37,960 nt of DNA from a virus. Numbering within the stretch: position 1 is the stretch's first letter; every line of letters starts with the position of its first letter. The notes below the pieces were generated by a model that was not told the DNA's origin, made no database searches, and saw nothing but the letters and a program-made list of their open reading frames with translations. Both the position numbers and the translations under genes were made by a program. Below are positions 20,083 to 26,308 of the stretch, piece by piece. The stretch lies in IMG/VR virus record IMGVR_UViG_3300020202_000164, positions 1 through 37,960 of that record. The stretch is one strand, 5' to 3'.

Positions 20083-20273
20083 CACCCAACAGAAACGGTA
20101 CGCCTGAGGAGCGCTCAGAGTGGTTCCGTCAAATGCAGAAGAAGTCCCGCCTCAACTATAAAGGTACGGGTGGGTTCAGGGCGCTCAAAGAAAAAGACCC
20201 AGCTAGGCTCAAACAAATAACCAGCATGGGAGGGAAATCAAGGTGGGCAAAACACCCAAAAAACCAGGAGTAG
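20076..20273 (+). CDS. Second KGG-like small basic protein (65 aa)
   Basis: ATG at 20076 overlaps the preceding stop by 7 bases. The sequence carries KGTGGFRALKEKDPARLKQI followed by TSMGGKSRWAKHPKN, a variant of the GG-F-L-x-GG pattern of the 71-residue protein at 19479. It is very basic. Its C-terminus overlaps the NinG-like gene by 31 bases. Nucleic-acid binding is inferred from charge. Confidence 0.6.
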   Translation: MVTPNRNGTPEERSEWFRQMQKKSRLNYKGTGGFRALKEKDPARLKQITSMGGKSRWAKHPKNQE

Positions 20274-20671
20274 CAATACTTAAGAGAAAAGCAGACGCCC
20301 TCTGGTCCCAGTACATCAGGCTCAGAGACGCAGATAAGGACGGAATGGTGAAGTGTATCAGTTGCGACAAAGTAGGTTACTGGAAAACGATGCAGAACGG
20401 ACACTTTGTTTCTAGAAGCTCATCAAGTCTTAGGTTCGACGAGGAGAACTGCAACGCCCAGTGTGTCGGCTGCAATATGTTTAAACAGGGCAACCAGTAC
20501 GCCTACGCCATAGCCTTAGACCTGAAGTACGGGGATGGCACGGCCAAGAAACTACACGACAAGAGGTTCGAGACCCACAAATGGACTGTTCCGGAACTGG
20601 AAGAAATAATTCACGACGCTAAGGAAGCAATCAAGTTTTATGAGACGCATAATCAAGATAATCAGGGTTAG
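20243..20671 (+). CDS. ninG: NinG/Rap-like recombination protein
   Basis: The start appears to be GTG 20243, inside the preceding gene. The 142-residue product has LKRKADALWSQYIRLRDAD, Cys38 and Cys41 (CISC), the GHF motif around His54, then Cys70, Cys74 and Cys77 (NAQCVGC). This is the zinc-bound HNH-like core of phage lambda NinG (Rap), a structure-specific nuclease that cuts D-loops and Holliday-like joints. It pairs naturally with the Cas4-like exonuclease upstream. A C-terminal helix (LEEIIHDAKEAIKFYE) closes the protein. Confidence 0.8.
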   Translation: MGKTPKKPGVAILKRKADALWSQYIRLRDADKDGMVKCISCDKVGYWKTMQNGHFVSRSSSSLRFDEENCNAQCVGCNMFKQGNQYAYAIALDLKYGDGTAKKLHDKRFETHKWTVPELEEIIHDAKEAIKFYETHNQDNQG

Positions 20672-20675
20672 AGAT

Positions 20676-20834
20676 ATGGGCAAGTACAAGCTTACAGACG
20701 CCCTGATGGACGACGGAACCGAAGCCAGCGCCTATACCCCATTAGATGAGAAGTTCGAGGCAGGAGATAAGGTCGAGGTCTTTTTCCACGAACAATGGAA
20801 TACCGTTAAATTTAGGAGGAAGCCAAATGTCTAA
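20676..20834 (+). CDS. Hypothetical small protein (52 aa)
   Basis: I start at ATG 20676 (MGKYKLTDALMDDG), preceded by AGGGTTAG; a frame from 20640 would run back into the NinG-like gene. The protein looks like a small all-beta domain (KFEAGDKVEVFFHEQWNTVK) with a basic end. It overlaps the next gene by 8 bases. No family recognised. Confidence 0.6.
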   Translation: MGKYKLTDALMDDGTEASAYTPLDEKFEAGDKVEVFFHEQWNTVKFRRKPNV

Positions 20835-21090
20835 GGTGAGGGAGATACTGAAAGAGTTCTCCGACATTGACGGCAATGAATTAGGCGAGGACAAGTTCGT
20901 GGGACACCACGACGTGGATAAAGCCGAGCAAGCAATCCTCGCCTGGGTCAGTGAAGTGATAGGCGAGGACGAAGAGCAAAACGTACTGTCACGGGTAGTG
21001 AATGACGTCGGCGTGTATGAAGTCGGTATCGCCGAAGAAGCTCGAAACGAACTCCGAGCCGAGCAGCGAAAGCGAGCGGGACTGGAGTAG
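20827..21090 (+). CDS. Hypothetical acidic helical protein (87 aa)
   Basis: ATG at 20827 has a strong AGGAGG ribosome binding site. The sequence is acidic and helical (SKVREILKEFSDIDGNEL, then AEQAILAWVSEVIGEDEEQ), with a charged end (RNELRAEQRKRAGLE). It is packed tightly with its neighbours in the early operon. Function unknown. Confidence 0.65.
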   Translation: MSKVREILKEFSDIDGNELGEDKFVGHHDVDKAEQAILAWVSEVIGEDEEQNVLSRVVNDVGVYEVGIAEEARNELRAEQRKRAGLE

Positions 21091-21100
21091 AATATGAAGT

Positions 21101-21313
21101 ATGAGTCCCAGACAAAAATTAAGAAACTTGGTAGATACGCCGTTCTCAAAAGACAGGCTGATTATCTGGACTTTAGGTGTTTCGGTTGTCTCGTCACTGG
21201 CCTTCATCTTCACTCTCGCTTATCAAGGAAAAGAAATCCCGCCCTCGCTGACTATGGCCGCTGGCTACGTAATCAGCGCCTTCACGCAGAAGTTGAAAAC
21301 CGATGACTCTTGA
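21101..21313 (+). CDS. Small membrane protein with two helices (70 aa)
   Basis: ATG at 21101 follows GGAGT. Two hydrophobic stretches (IIWTLGVSVVSSLAFIFTLA and SLTMAAGYVISAF) flank a short polar turn, with a basic N-terminus (SPRQKLRNLVDTPFSKDR). Another frame across the same bases (from 21094) gives a much less protein-like sequence and is rejected. It overlaps the next gene by 11 bases. Holin-like in form, but placed in the early operon rather than the lysis cassette. Confidence 0.65.
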   Translation: MSPRQKLRNLVDTPFSKDRLIIWTLGVSVVSSLAFIFTLAYQGKEIPPSLTMAAGYVISAFTQKLKTDDS

Positions 21314-21443
21314 CGCACTCATAACCCATTACAAGAAAGTCCTAAAGAAAGAAGACCCGGACAGCCTCACATACATAGTAATAAGTGGAATGCTAGAGCT
21401 TGCTTTAGCTGTAAAGGAGGAGATAAGAAATGATTACTTTTAA
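21303..21443 (+). CDS. Hypothetical small helical protein (46 aa)
   Basis: ATG at 21303 lies inside the end of the membrane-protein gene. The product (MTLDALITHYKKVLKKEDPD, then SLTYIVISGMLELALAVKEE) is helical and amphipathic. Its end carries the ribosome binding site of the next gene (AAAGGAGG), with which it overlaps by 14 bases. Function unknown. Confidence 0.6.
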   Translation: MTLDALITHYKKVLKKEDPDSLTYIVISGMLELALAVKEEIRNDYF

Positions 21444-21579
21444 CGGAAAAACCTACAAGTTTGACCAGACTATAACCTTTGCTGATGACTTTACAGCTTG
21501 GTATGACTCAGATACCGATGAAATGGTTATTGAATCGAACGGAAAAGTTTACAGAGCAAAGCCAACCAAGAAGAACTAA
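21430..21579 (+). CDS. Hypothetical small beta-rich protein (49 aa)
   Basis: ATG at 21430 has a strong AAAGGAGG ribosome binding site. The product (MITFNGKTYKFDQTITFADD, then DTDEMVIESNGKVYRAKPTK) looks like a tiny beta-hairpin domain with a basic end. It ends 9 bases before the HNH gene. Function unknown. Confidence 0.6.
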   Translation: MITFNGKTYKFDQTITFADDFTAWYDSDTDEMVIESNGKVYRAKPTKKN

Positions 21580-21588
21580 GGAATTAAT

Positions 21589-21996
21589 ATGAGAACTTGT
21601 ACAGCTTGCAAATTAGAGAAAGAGGAATCTGACTTCTACTTTTCTAAAACCCACAATAGACTGGACTATTACTGTAAAGCATGTCATAGAAATATTGTCA
21701 GAGAGTACGCTAAAACAGATAAAGGAAGAACGGCAACTAAGAGAAGAAGCGCTAAGATGCTTTCGCTTTATAGGAATAAAGATAAAGCAAGACGAAAGTT
21801 GCGTTACGAGGTCAGAATGGGTCGGATAGTAAAGCCATCAGCCTGTGATAGTTGTAACAACGAACTGAAGGTAGAAGCTCATCACGAGGATTATGATAAG
21901 CCCCTTGATGTGAATTGGTATTGCAACCCCTGCCATAAAAGCAAGCATGGGAAACTGACAGATTTTAGTTTAATCGGTAAATCGGAGGAGGGGTAA
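21589..21996 (+). CDS. HNH-family protein with N-terminal zinc ribbon (135 aa)
   Basis: The N-terminus has CTAC and CKAC pairs (Cys4, Cys7, Cys29, Cys32), a zinc ribbon. A basic helical linker follows (RRSAKMLSLYRNKDKARRK). The C-terminal part has CDSC (Cys86, Cys89), EAHHEDY (His98, His99) and CNPCHKSKH (Cys112, Cys115, His120). That is the zinc-stabilised HNH/beta-beta-alpha-metal arrangement of small phage nucleases. A paralogue with the same layout lies at 37383. Such genes are often mobile homing endonucleases, but they can also act in packaging; this one sits in the early operon. Confidence 0.75.
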   Translation: MRTCTACKLEKEESDFYFSKTHNRLDYYCKACHRNIVREYAKTDKGRTATKRRSAKMLSLYRNKDKARRKLRYEVRMGRIVKPSACDSCNNELKVEAHHEDYDKPLDVNWYCNPCHKSKHGKLTDFSLIGKSEEG

Positions 21997-21999
21997 GGA

Positions 22000-22269
22000 A
22001 TGAGTAAGATTAGAACAGCGATTGTTTATCGCACAGAAGCGCAAAACGTAGTAGATGAGTCTGAAAAGATTAATTACCTAGACTCTGACCAAGTGCAATT
22101 CGAGTTATGTGTTTTCAGCGATGGTCGAGTAGCACAACGCTGGTTAGTTGGTAAAGGTTCTTGTGTTTGGTGGGATGACTTAGAAGACCTTTACCGAGTC
22201 CATATTTACGCTCACCCCGATTACGGTACTAGAGTTGAATGGTCAGACGGAAAGGTAGAACAACTATGA
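22000..22269 (+). CDS. Hypothetical beta-rich protein (89 aa)
   Basis: ATG at 22000 follows a GGAGGGG ribosome binding site. The sequence has an even alternation of hydrophobic and polar residues (VQFELCVFSDGRVAQRWLVG) and two adjacent Trp near WWDDLEDL, consistent with a small folded beta domain. It overlaps the next start (ATGA). Function unknown. Confidence 0.65.
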   Translation: MSKIRTAIVYRTEAQNVVDESEKINYLDSDQVQFELCVFSDGRVAQRWLVGKGSCVWWDDLEDLYRVHIYAHPDYGTRVEWSDGKVEQL

Positions 22270-22397
22270 ACTACCTTACCTACAGAAAACGCTGCATAGA
22301 AAAGGGTCTGCACCCTATGTCTTTTAGTGAGTGGCAAAGTAAGGAGCTAAAGAAAGGAAAGAGAAATGAACCAAGCAGTAAGAAAACCCGATATTGA
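22266..22397 (+). CDS. Tiny basic protein (43 aa)
   Basis: ATG at 22266 overlaps the upstream stop as ATGA, the coupling signature of this operon. The product (MNYLTYRKRCIEKGLHPMSF, then SEWQSKELKKGKRNEPSSKK) is basic and helical. Its C-terminus overlaps the following gene by 32 bases in a different frame and carries that gene's ribosome binding site (AAAGGAAAGAGAA). Function unknown. Confidence 0.55.
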   Translation: MNYLTYRKRCIEKGLHPMSFSEWQSKELKKGKRNEPSSKKTRY

Positions 22398-22518
22398 GTT
22401 TAGGCGTCAGATTAGCCCAGGAAATTATCGTGATTACGGGCATATCTACTGGAGACCATTTATAGTTCACCTACTCGGTAGAACTATTATTGGTAAAAAA
22501 CATTTGAGGAAGCCATGA
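22366..22518 (+). CDS. Tiny basic protein (50 aa)
   Basis: ATG at 22366 is preceded by AAAGGAAAGAGAA. The product contains FRRQISPGNYRDYGHIYW and then RPFIVHLLGRTIIGKKHL, and is strongly basic with aromatic residues. Its stop overlaps the next ATG (ATGA). Overlap at both ends and a plausible ribosome binding site support translation. Function unknown. Confidence 0.55.
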   Translation: MNQAVRKPDIEFRRQISPGNYRDYGHIYWRPFIVHLLGRTIIGKKHLRKP

Positions 22519-22862
22519 CCAAAGACGATTTATCTGAAATTGAAAACATGATAGGAAAATCATTAGGATGGGTTAAATACGACTCAGCCAACGATTACGA
22601 GATGTCGCCATTCGGAGGTATGTGGGTTGAGCCTGATGGTAAACTAGGCCACGATATAATTAAACTAGCACAGAAGATTCACGCTCTCCTCTCCCGTACT
22701 AAAGCTACTGCATATAATGAGGGGGTTAGGTTTGGGCGGATAGATGAGTTAAAAAACTTAAAAGTCATTCGCAAGAAACGGGGTTACTACGCAAAGAACT
22801 TATATAAAGCCTTTGATTACGTTGATAAGCGCCTAGCTGAACTAGGAGGAAGTGATGGATAA
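22515..22862 (+). CDS. Hypothetical protein (115 aa)
   Basis: ATG at 22515 overlaps the preceding stop. Residues 1-60 look folded (DLSEIENMIGKSLGWVKYD, then PFGGMWVEPDGKLGHDIIK). The rest is helical and basic (NLKVIRKKRGYYAKNLYKAF). It overlaps the last gene by 8 bases. No family recognised. Confidence 0.65.
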   Translation: MTKDDLSEIENMIGKSLGWVKYDSANDYEMSPFGGMWVEPDGKLGHDIIKLAQKIHALLSRTKATAYNEGVRFGRIDELKNLKVIRKKRGYYAKNLYKAFDYVDKRLAELGGSDG

Positions 22863-23046
22863 AGAAGAACGATTTAAATCTTACTTTGGTGAGGTAGCAT
22901 TTATCGCTTTAGAGCAAGTTCCTAGCAATAGGCGAGTGATAAGTGTGCTACAAGATACAAATGCCTTTGGACAAGATTATGTTGAGGTTGTGACAGAGTT
23001 AGTAGAATCTGATGACGCACAAGGGCGCACATTAAAGGATAAATAG
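22855..23046 (+). CDS. Hypothetical protein, last gene of the early operon (63 aa)
   Basis: I use ATG 22855 (ribosome binding site AGGAGGAAGTG); a GTG one codon upstream is possible. The product (MDKEERFKSYFGEVAFIALE, then ALEQVPSNRRVISVLQDTNA) is mixed and acidic at the end. It is followed by a structured, gene-free stretch. Function unknown. Confidence 0.6.
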   Translation: MDKEERFKSYFGEVAFIALEQVPSNRRVISVLQDTNAFGQDYVEVVTELVESDDAQGRTLKDK

Positions 23047-23089
23047 AAATGAGGCTAATCTGACAACAACTCAACCTCCATATTTGATA

Positions 23090-23260
23090 GCTGGTGCTTA
23101 CCAATCGTTCTAGCAGGTAGGCTAAGTATCGCAGAACGGGAGGACGGAAGACTTAAAACCTCTCTGCTCCCCGATTGCATCAGCCAGCAAGCCGACAGGT
23201 AAACTTGTCGAGTGTGGCTTGAAATAATAGTACGACTACGGCGCTAGGCAAGTCTGTCGG
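23090..23260 (+). ncRNA. Candidate pseudoknotted RNA element at the end of the early operon
   Basis: The 218 bases between the early operon and the convergent minus-strand genes hold no gene. Hairpin GCTTACC/GGTAGGC (23096-23102, 23116-23122, one G-U) has a loop whose CGTTCT (23106-23111) pairs perfectly with AGAACG (23133-23138), an H-type pseudoknot. GCTGG/CCAGC (23090, 23184) encloses it, with GGGAG/CTCCC inside. The 3' part offers two exclusive folds: CAAGCC/GGCTTG with CGACA/TGTCG, or CCGACAG with CTGTCGG at 23254-23260. The last is followed by only a weak TTATTTAT tract. It could be a terminator, a 3'-end stabiliser or a separate RNA. Confidence 0.45.
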
Positions 23261-23264
23261 TTAT

Positions 23265-23462
23265 TTATGCAGCGTCGTCAGGTGGACCAAACCACTCAGT
23301 AAACAGAGGGGTACATACTACCGAGCCTATGTCTCCGGGTCTTAGAACCTTCTCGTCTTCTTCAATACATCTTTTAGCTGCCAAGTCAATAACATCAGCT
23401 TCTTCTATAGCCTCTTTTAGTTCGCCGTCAAACTGGTCAAAGTCAAACCGTTTGTGTGTCAT
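23265..23462 (-). CDS. Hypothetical acidic protein (65 aa)
   Basis: I use ATG 23462 (MTHKRFDFDQFDGELKEAIE), which overlaps the preceding gene by 20 bases, so translation is coupled; no clear ribosome binding site is seen. The sequence is acidic with a helical middle (LKEAIEEADVIDLAAKRCI) and ends near the convergent early operon. Function unknown. Confidence 0.55.
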   Translation of the reverse strand: MTHKRFDFDQFDGELKEAIEEADVIDLAAKRCIEEDEKVLRPGDIGSVVCTPLFTEWFGPPDDAA

Positions 23463-23652
23463 TGTCCGGCCAGTCGATAACACCTTGTTCTGGGCTGGCT
23501 AGGGGGTCTCTATGATGATTGGAGTGATACGACTCAGTTCCGCTGTGAAACGGCTCAAACAGGCTGCAAATAGCTCTCCCGATGCGTCTGATTGGGTGAG
23601 GCAGCAAGTCGAACTCTGGCATTACGTTTTGGTTGATAGATTTTTCGCTCAT
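23443..23652 (-). CDS. Hypothetical protein (69 aa)
   Basis: ATG at 23652 has a distant GGGAG. The N-terminal half contains FDLLPHPIRRIGRAICSLFE, an amphipathic region; the rest is polar with many His, Asp and Ser (HSNHHRDPLASPEQGV). It lies just past the terminator of the holin-like gene, so it may have its own promoter. I see no -35/-10 pair I would defend. Function unknown. Confidence 0.5.
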   Translation of the reverse strand: MSEKSINQNVMPEFDLLPHPIRRIGRAICSLFEPFHSGTESYHSNHHRDPLASPEQGVIDWPDNDTQTV

Positions 23653-23677
23653 GTTTAAATCATACTCCCGCTAAACC

Positions 23678-23713
23678 AAAAACAAAAGACAGGACTCGGT
23701 GGATTGAGTCCTG
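23678..23713 (-). terminator. Rho-independent terminator of the lysis cassette
   Basis: CAGGACTC/GAGTCCTG is a perfect 8-bp stem with an 8-base loop, followed on the minus strand by TCTTTTGTTTTT. It lies 53 bases past the holin-like gene. Confidence 0.85.
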
Positions 23714-23765
23714 CCAGTAAAGGGGTGGGGACGGACGGAGGGGTCCATGGCCGCCCCGCTTATGA

Positions 23766-23969
23766 TTATAGAGTATCGCCGGGAGTTCTGCCCGTGAAAA
23801 AGTACCACACTCCGGCCAAGAGACCGAATAAGAATGAGTACCCCTTCAGGAAACTACCTAGAGAACGAATTGTCTCTTGGTCTACTGTTGCCAGTAAAGT
23901 GCCTAGTAAGGCTAGAACGAGGGCGGTTACAACTCCGACCACTACTGATAATACGACTTTCCGTACCAT
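23766..23969 (-). CDS. Holin-like membrane protein, two helices (67 aa)
   Basis: ATG at 23969 follows a strong ribosome binding site (AAGGAGAATAAC). The first helix (VVLSVVVGVVTALVLALLG, residues 5-24) and a second (FLFGLLAGVWYFFTG, 46-60) flank a polar linker with TVDQETIRSLGSFLKG. A short charged tail follows. Size, topology and position at the end of the lysis cassette fit a class II holin, which would open the membrane to release the endolysin. Other small membrane proteins nearby are rival candidates. Confidence 0.6.
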   Translation of the reverse strand: MVRKVVLSVVVGVVTALVLALLGTLLATVDQETIRSLGSFLKGYSFLFGLLAGVWYFFTGRTPGDTL

Positions 23970-24031
23970 GTTATTCTCCTTAGTTAATACCCTTATGTTA
24001 CAGAGGTATCTGCAATACTGCTGAGAGAATT

Positions 24032-24187
24032 CTACCGCTCGTTTGGCGTCTGATATACACCCAGCGCTGTAGCTAGAGCGATAATCATGCTGATTAAGTC
24101 GCTGTCAGAGCCGATAAGCTGCAGGAATAAAACGCCCGCACCTATCAAGGCTACGACGAACTTCCGATACTTAGCCCAGTTTTCCAT
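24032..24187 (-). CDS. Small phage membrane protein of lysis-cassette type (51 aa)
   Basis: ATG 24187 overlaps the preceding stop as TGATG. The product, MENWAKYRKFVVALIGAGVL then ISMIIALATALGVYQTPNER, has two hydrophobic stretches. It shows the K-Y-R-K-F and T-A-L-G-V-Y-x-x-P-N pattern I associate with small membrane proteins in lysis regions of actinobacterial phages. A holin or pinholin-partner role is likely but unproven. Confidence 0.65.
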   Translation of the reverse strand: MENWAKYRKFVVALIGAGVLFLQLIGSDSDLISMIIALATALGVYQTPNER

Positions 24188-24324
24188 CACTTTCCTTTCT
24201 TCTTTGGGAGCTTGCGTCCCTTAGATTCTTTATCCCAATGGTCAACGTCCACGCCTTGCTTTTCTAACTTGGCCTTGTTGGCATGAAAGTACTTGCGTTG
24301 TGCATCTGATTTATACGGACTCAC
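24187..24324 (-). CDS. Small basic conserved phage protein (45 aa)
   Basis: The start is GTG 24324 behind a strong GGAGG; stop and start overlap both neighbours. The sequence (SPYKSDAQRKYFHANKAKL, then EKQGVDVDHWDKESKGRKLP) is a common pattern of small basic phage proteins, with Y-K-S-x-A-Q-x-x-Y-F-H-A-N and K-L-P near the end. These are often found near lysis or structural genes; function is not established. Confidence 0.7.
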   Translation of the reverse strand: MSPYKSDAQRKYFHANKAKLEKQGVDVDHWDKESKGRKLPKKKGK

Positions 24325-24446
24325 TTAGTCCTCCTCTTATTAGGTTGGCCTGACTTGTTAATCTTAAAGCCGCCGTAACGCTTGTTTAGCTGACGTCCTG
24401 CCCAAGCAAACAAACCTGTAAGAAATAGTTTTTTGACCTTACCCAT
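24321..24446 (-). CDS. Tiny basic protein with a short hydrophobic segment (41 aa)
   Basis: ATG 24446 follows GGGAGG. The product (MGKVKKLFLTGLFAWAGRQL, then NKRYGGFKINKSGQPNKRRT) is very basic with a short amphipathic helix that could lie on a membrane. It overlaps the next gene (GTGA) and starts at the end of the protease gene. Function unknown. Confidence 0.6.
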   Translation of the reverse strand: MGKVKKLFLTGLFAWAGRQLNKRYGGFKINKSGQPNKRRTK

Positions 24447-25124
24447 CTATCCTCCCTTCTTAATTGTTCGCACTACTGGTACACAAGCTTCGCCTTGCTC
24501 GTGTAACAGCCGGTCCATATCCTCGAAACTAATGAAGCACTCACCATTAACGCCCCAGTCCTGCCCCCATGAATTGTGAAGTTTGAAGTACTTCTCTTTG
24601 ACGTTAACTGAGTGACAGAGGATAGCGTGTCCACCGGCTAGACGTCCGGTCGGTTTAAGGAAGCCTTTGGTGTCTGGCTGGAACATTCCCTCGTACCAGT
24701 TAAGACCGAGGACGGCGGGACCTGCGTAGCCTACCGCTAGAATGAGGTCATCTAATCCGAAAGCCCAACGGTATTCTGTCATGTAACCAATGTTACTAAC
24801 TACCTTAGCTCCAGCCAGAACGGACGTCCCTTCGTAAGCTTCTCCGGCCCATTCATCTATCTTCTGAGCTGAGGTGTAGATTCCTCTGGCGTAAGAGTTA
24901 TCTACGGCGATTATCTTAGGTCTGGCATTTAAGTCGTGCGCCCATGCGAATCCCACACAAGCACCTTCTCGGCCTTGGTCTAACCACGCCTTACACGACC
25001 ACGTATAGGAACGTTGTTTCTTAGGGACCAGCGCTCGAATAGGAAAGTTCCTGCTTCTCTCATCGAACTGAGGAATCCTGTCGAGCCTTTTATCTGTCGT
25101 CCTGAATCCGCCCCTTAGCTTCAT
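24447..25124 (-). CDS. Papain-fold (C1) cysteine protease
   Basis: This 225-residue protein has the papain signature: DQGREGACVGFAWAH (Cys56, with Gln50 as oxyanion residue), AGGHAILCHSV (His166) and LHNSWGQDWGVNGECF (Asn184). The order and spacing fit peptidase family C1. There is no signal peptide or long propeptide. It sits between the amidase and small basic genes, overlapping the amidase stop (ATGA). It could cut peptide cross-links or surface proteins during lysis, or process phage proteins. A papain-type enzyme in a lysis cassette is unusual, as CHAP or NlpC enzymes are the norm. Confidence 0.85.
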   Translation of the reverse strand: MKLRGGFRTTDKRLDRIPQFDERSRNFPIRALVPKKQRSYTWSCKAWLDQGREGACVGFAWAHDLNARPKIIAVDNSYARGIYTSAQKIDEWAGEAYEGTSVLAGAKVVSNIGYMTEYRWAFGLDDLILAVGYAGPAVLGLNWYEGMFQPDTKGFLKPTGRLAGGHAILCHSVNVKEKYFKLHNSWGQDWGVNGECFISFEDMDRLLHEQGEACVPVVRTIKKGG

Positions 25125-26041
25125 ATCTTGATTCCTAAGAAGTTTAGAATCGCTTGTAAGGCTCTCTTAATCCAAGAAATGTCAGGCTCTACTGGTGGAG
25201 GGGGGTTGTCTGGTTGTGGCGGTTCTGGTTCCGGCGGTTTAGGTGGCTCAGGTGGAGTAGGAGTAGGCGCTACGAATGGGTCTAGGTCTTTCACGTTAAA
25301 CCCATTAGTAATCTTCTTCGTGTACGAGTACTCGGTCAGGTAGTAGGTAGCACCCAAAGTCTCATTCACACACTGACCGTATGTTGTGACTTGGTGTCCT
25401 TTAGGGAACTCAGCCTTCGATGTCATACTCCACTTGGTGTTGTTGAAGTCCCATAAATGAGTCGGTTGTTTGTTGGTCACGAATACTTTATTGGAAGTAA
25501 ACTTAGTCCAGCTAAGTGTGGCTTGGGCCGGAGGAGTAGGCGCGGGAGCTGGAACCGGATTGTAACCACCAGCCTTCCACTTGTTAGCTTCAGCTCGCAT
25601 GCGGTTCAAGTCCAATGACCCAGGGCAGGCGGTCGCAAACCAATGTTTGTGGGGGTACAGAGCTAGTCCCTTGGGGTTATACCGCCCCTCTAGCTCTTTA
25701 ATCAGCCAGCCGACTTTCTTATATCCCTCAGCTCCTAGTGTAGGCTGACACTCAATCGAGATAGTGGTTGGATTACCTGACTGTGAAGTCCAAGCTACGT
25801 TGTCCGGGTGTACCATCAACGTAATCTTGTTGTCCGAGACCACATAGTTAACGCTCTTCTTACCCAGCTTACCTTGGGAGAGGAAATAGTTGACGATAGC
25901 GTCATGCTTACTGGCAGGCTCTCCTCCGCCCCACCAGTGAATGGTAATTCCACTCCTTGAATAACGTCCGTAATAAGCCTGAGCTTGAGCAGGCGTATGC
26001 CAACTACCGGCGGCAGCTAGCTTAGTTTCGATTGTATACAT
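25121..26041 (-). CDS. Endolysin: N-acetylmuramoyl-L-alanine amidase (Amidase_2)
   Basis: The N-terminal domain (about 25-145) has ITIHWWG (His35, zinc ligand), a strand with Glu97 (TISIECQP), and YPHKHWFATACPG (His131 and Cys139, the remaining ligands). This is the Amidase_2/PGRP set, which cuts the bond between muramic acid and L-alanine. A Pro/Ala linker leads to a second domain (about 175-255, SWTKFTSNKVFVTNKQPTHL, then WSMTSKAEFPKGHQVTTYGQ) that probably binds the wall, as SH3-like domains do. A Pro/Glu-rich spacer and an amphipathic C-terminal helix (SWIKRALQAILNFLGIKI) follow. No signal peptide, so a holin is needed. ATG at 26041 has a good AAGGAGG ribosome binding site. Confidence 0.9.
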   Translation of the reverse strand: MYTIETKLAAAGSWHTPAQAQAYYGRYSRSGITIHWWGGGEPASKHDAIVNYFLSQGKLGKKSVNYVVSDNKITLMVHPDNVAWTSQSGNPTTISIECQPTLGAEGYKKVGWLIKELEGRYNPKGLALYPHKHWFATACPGSLDLNRMRAEANKWKAGGYNPVPAPAPTPPAQATLSWTKFTSNKVFVTNKQPTHLWDFNNTKWSMTSKAEFPKGHQVTTYGQCVNETLGATYYLTEYSYTKKITNGFNVKDLDPFVAPTPTPPEPPKPPEPEPPQPDNPPPPVEPDISWIKRALQAILNFLGIKI

Positions 26042-26060
26042 GGTCCCTCCTTATGCTTAT

Positions 26061-26071
26061 ATCATAGCACA
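26061..26071 (-). promoter_or_regulatory. Candidate extended -10 promoter (TGTGC-TATGAT) before the endolysin
   Basis: TGTGCTATGAT on the minus strand lies 20 bases before the amidase ATG. No good -35. The TATGAT matches the -10 consensus at five of six positions. Confidence 0.45.
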
Positions 26072-26308
26072 CTACTTAACTTCGTCTTCTTTGACGTTCC
26101 CGTAACCAGAGATTAAGAAGTCAAAACCTTGTAGTGAGATAAGCACAGCGCCGATAAGTTCTAGGCTCAGATTGAACCAGATGGTTGCTACACCTAGAGG
26201 AATTAAAACCAACCCGCTAATAAAGATTGTCCAGTTTGCAGGTTTGATAACTTTACCAAAGACCCTGATAACCTTTTGCTCCACCTTCTTGGCTTTACTC
26301 TTTGGCAT
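26072..26308 (-). CDS. Membrane protein with two helices (78 aa)
   Basis: ATG at 26308 is preceded by GGAG and overlaps the upstream gene by 14 bases. A basic N-terminus (SKAKKVEQKVIRVFGKV) is followed by two hydrophobic helices (TIFISGLVLIPLGVATIWF and LELIGAVLISLQGFDFLIS). Just upstream of the endolysin, it is another holin-like candidate. Function is inferred from topology and position. Confidence 0.6.
   Translation of the reverse strand: MPKSKAKKVEQKVIRVFGKVIKPANWTIFISGLVLIPLGVATIWFNLSLELIGAVLISLQGFDFLISGYGNVKEDEVK

Noticed and set aside
21094-21306. Plus-strand frame of 70 codons starting at 21094
   Set aside because: It overlaps the frame at 21101, which encodes a convincing two-helix membrane protein with coupled neighbours. 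The 21094 frame looks random.
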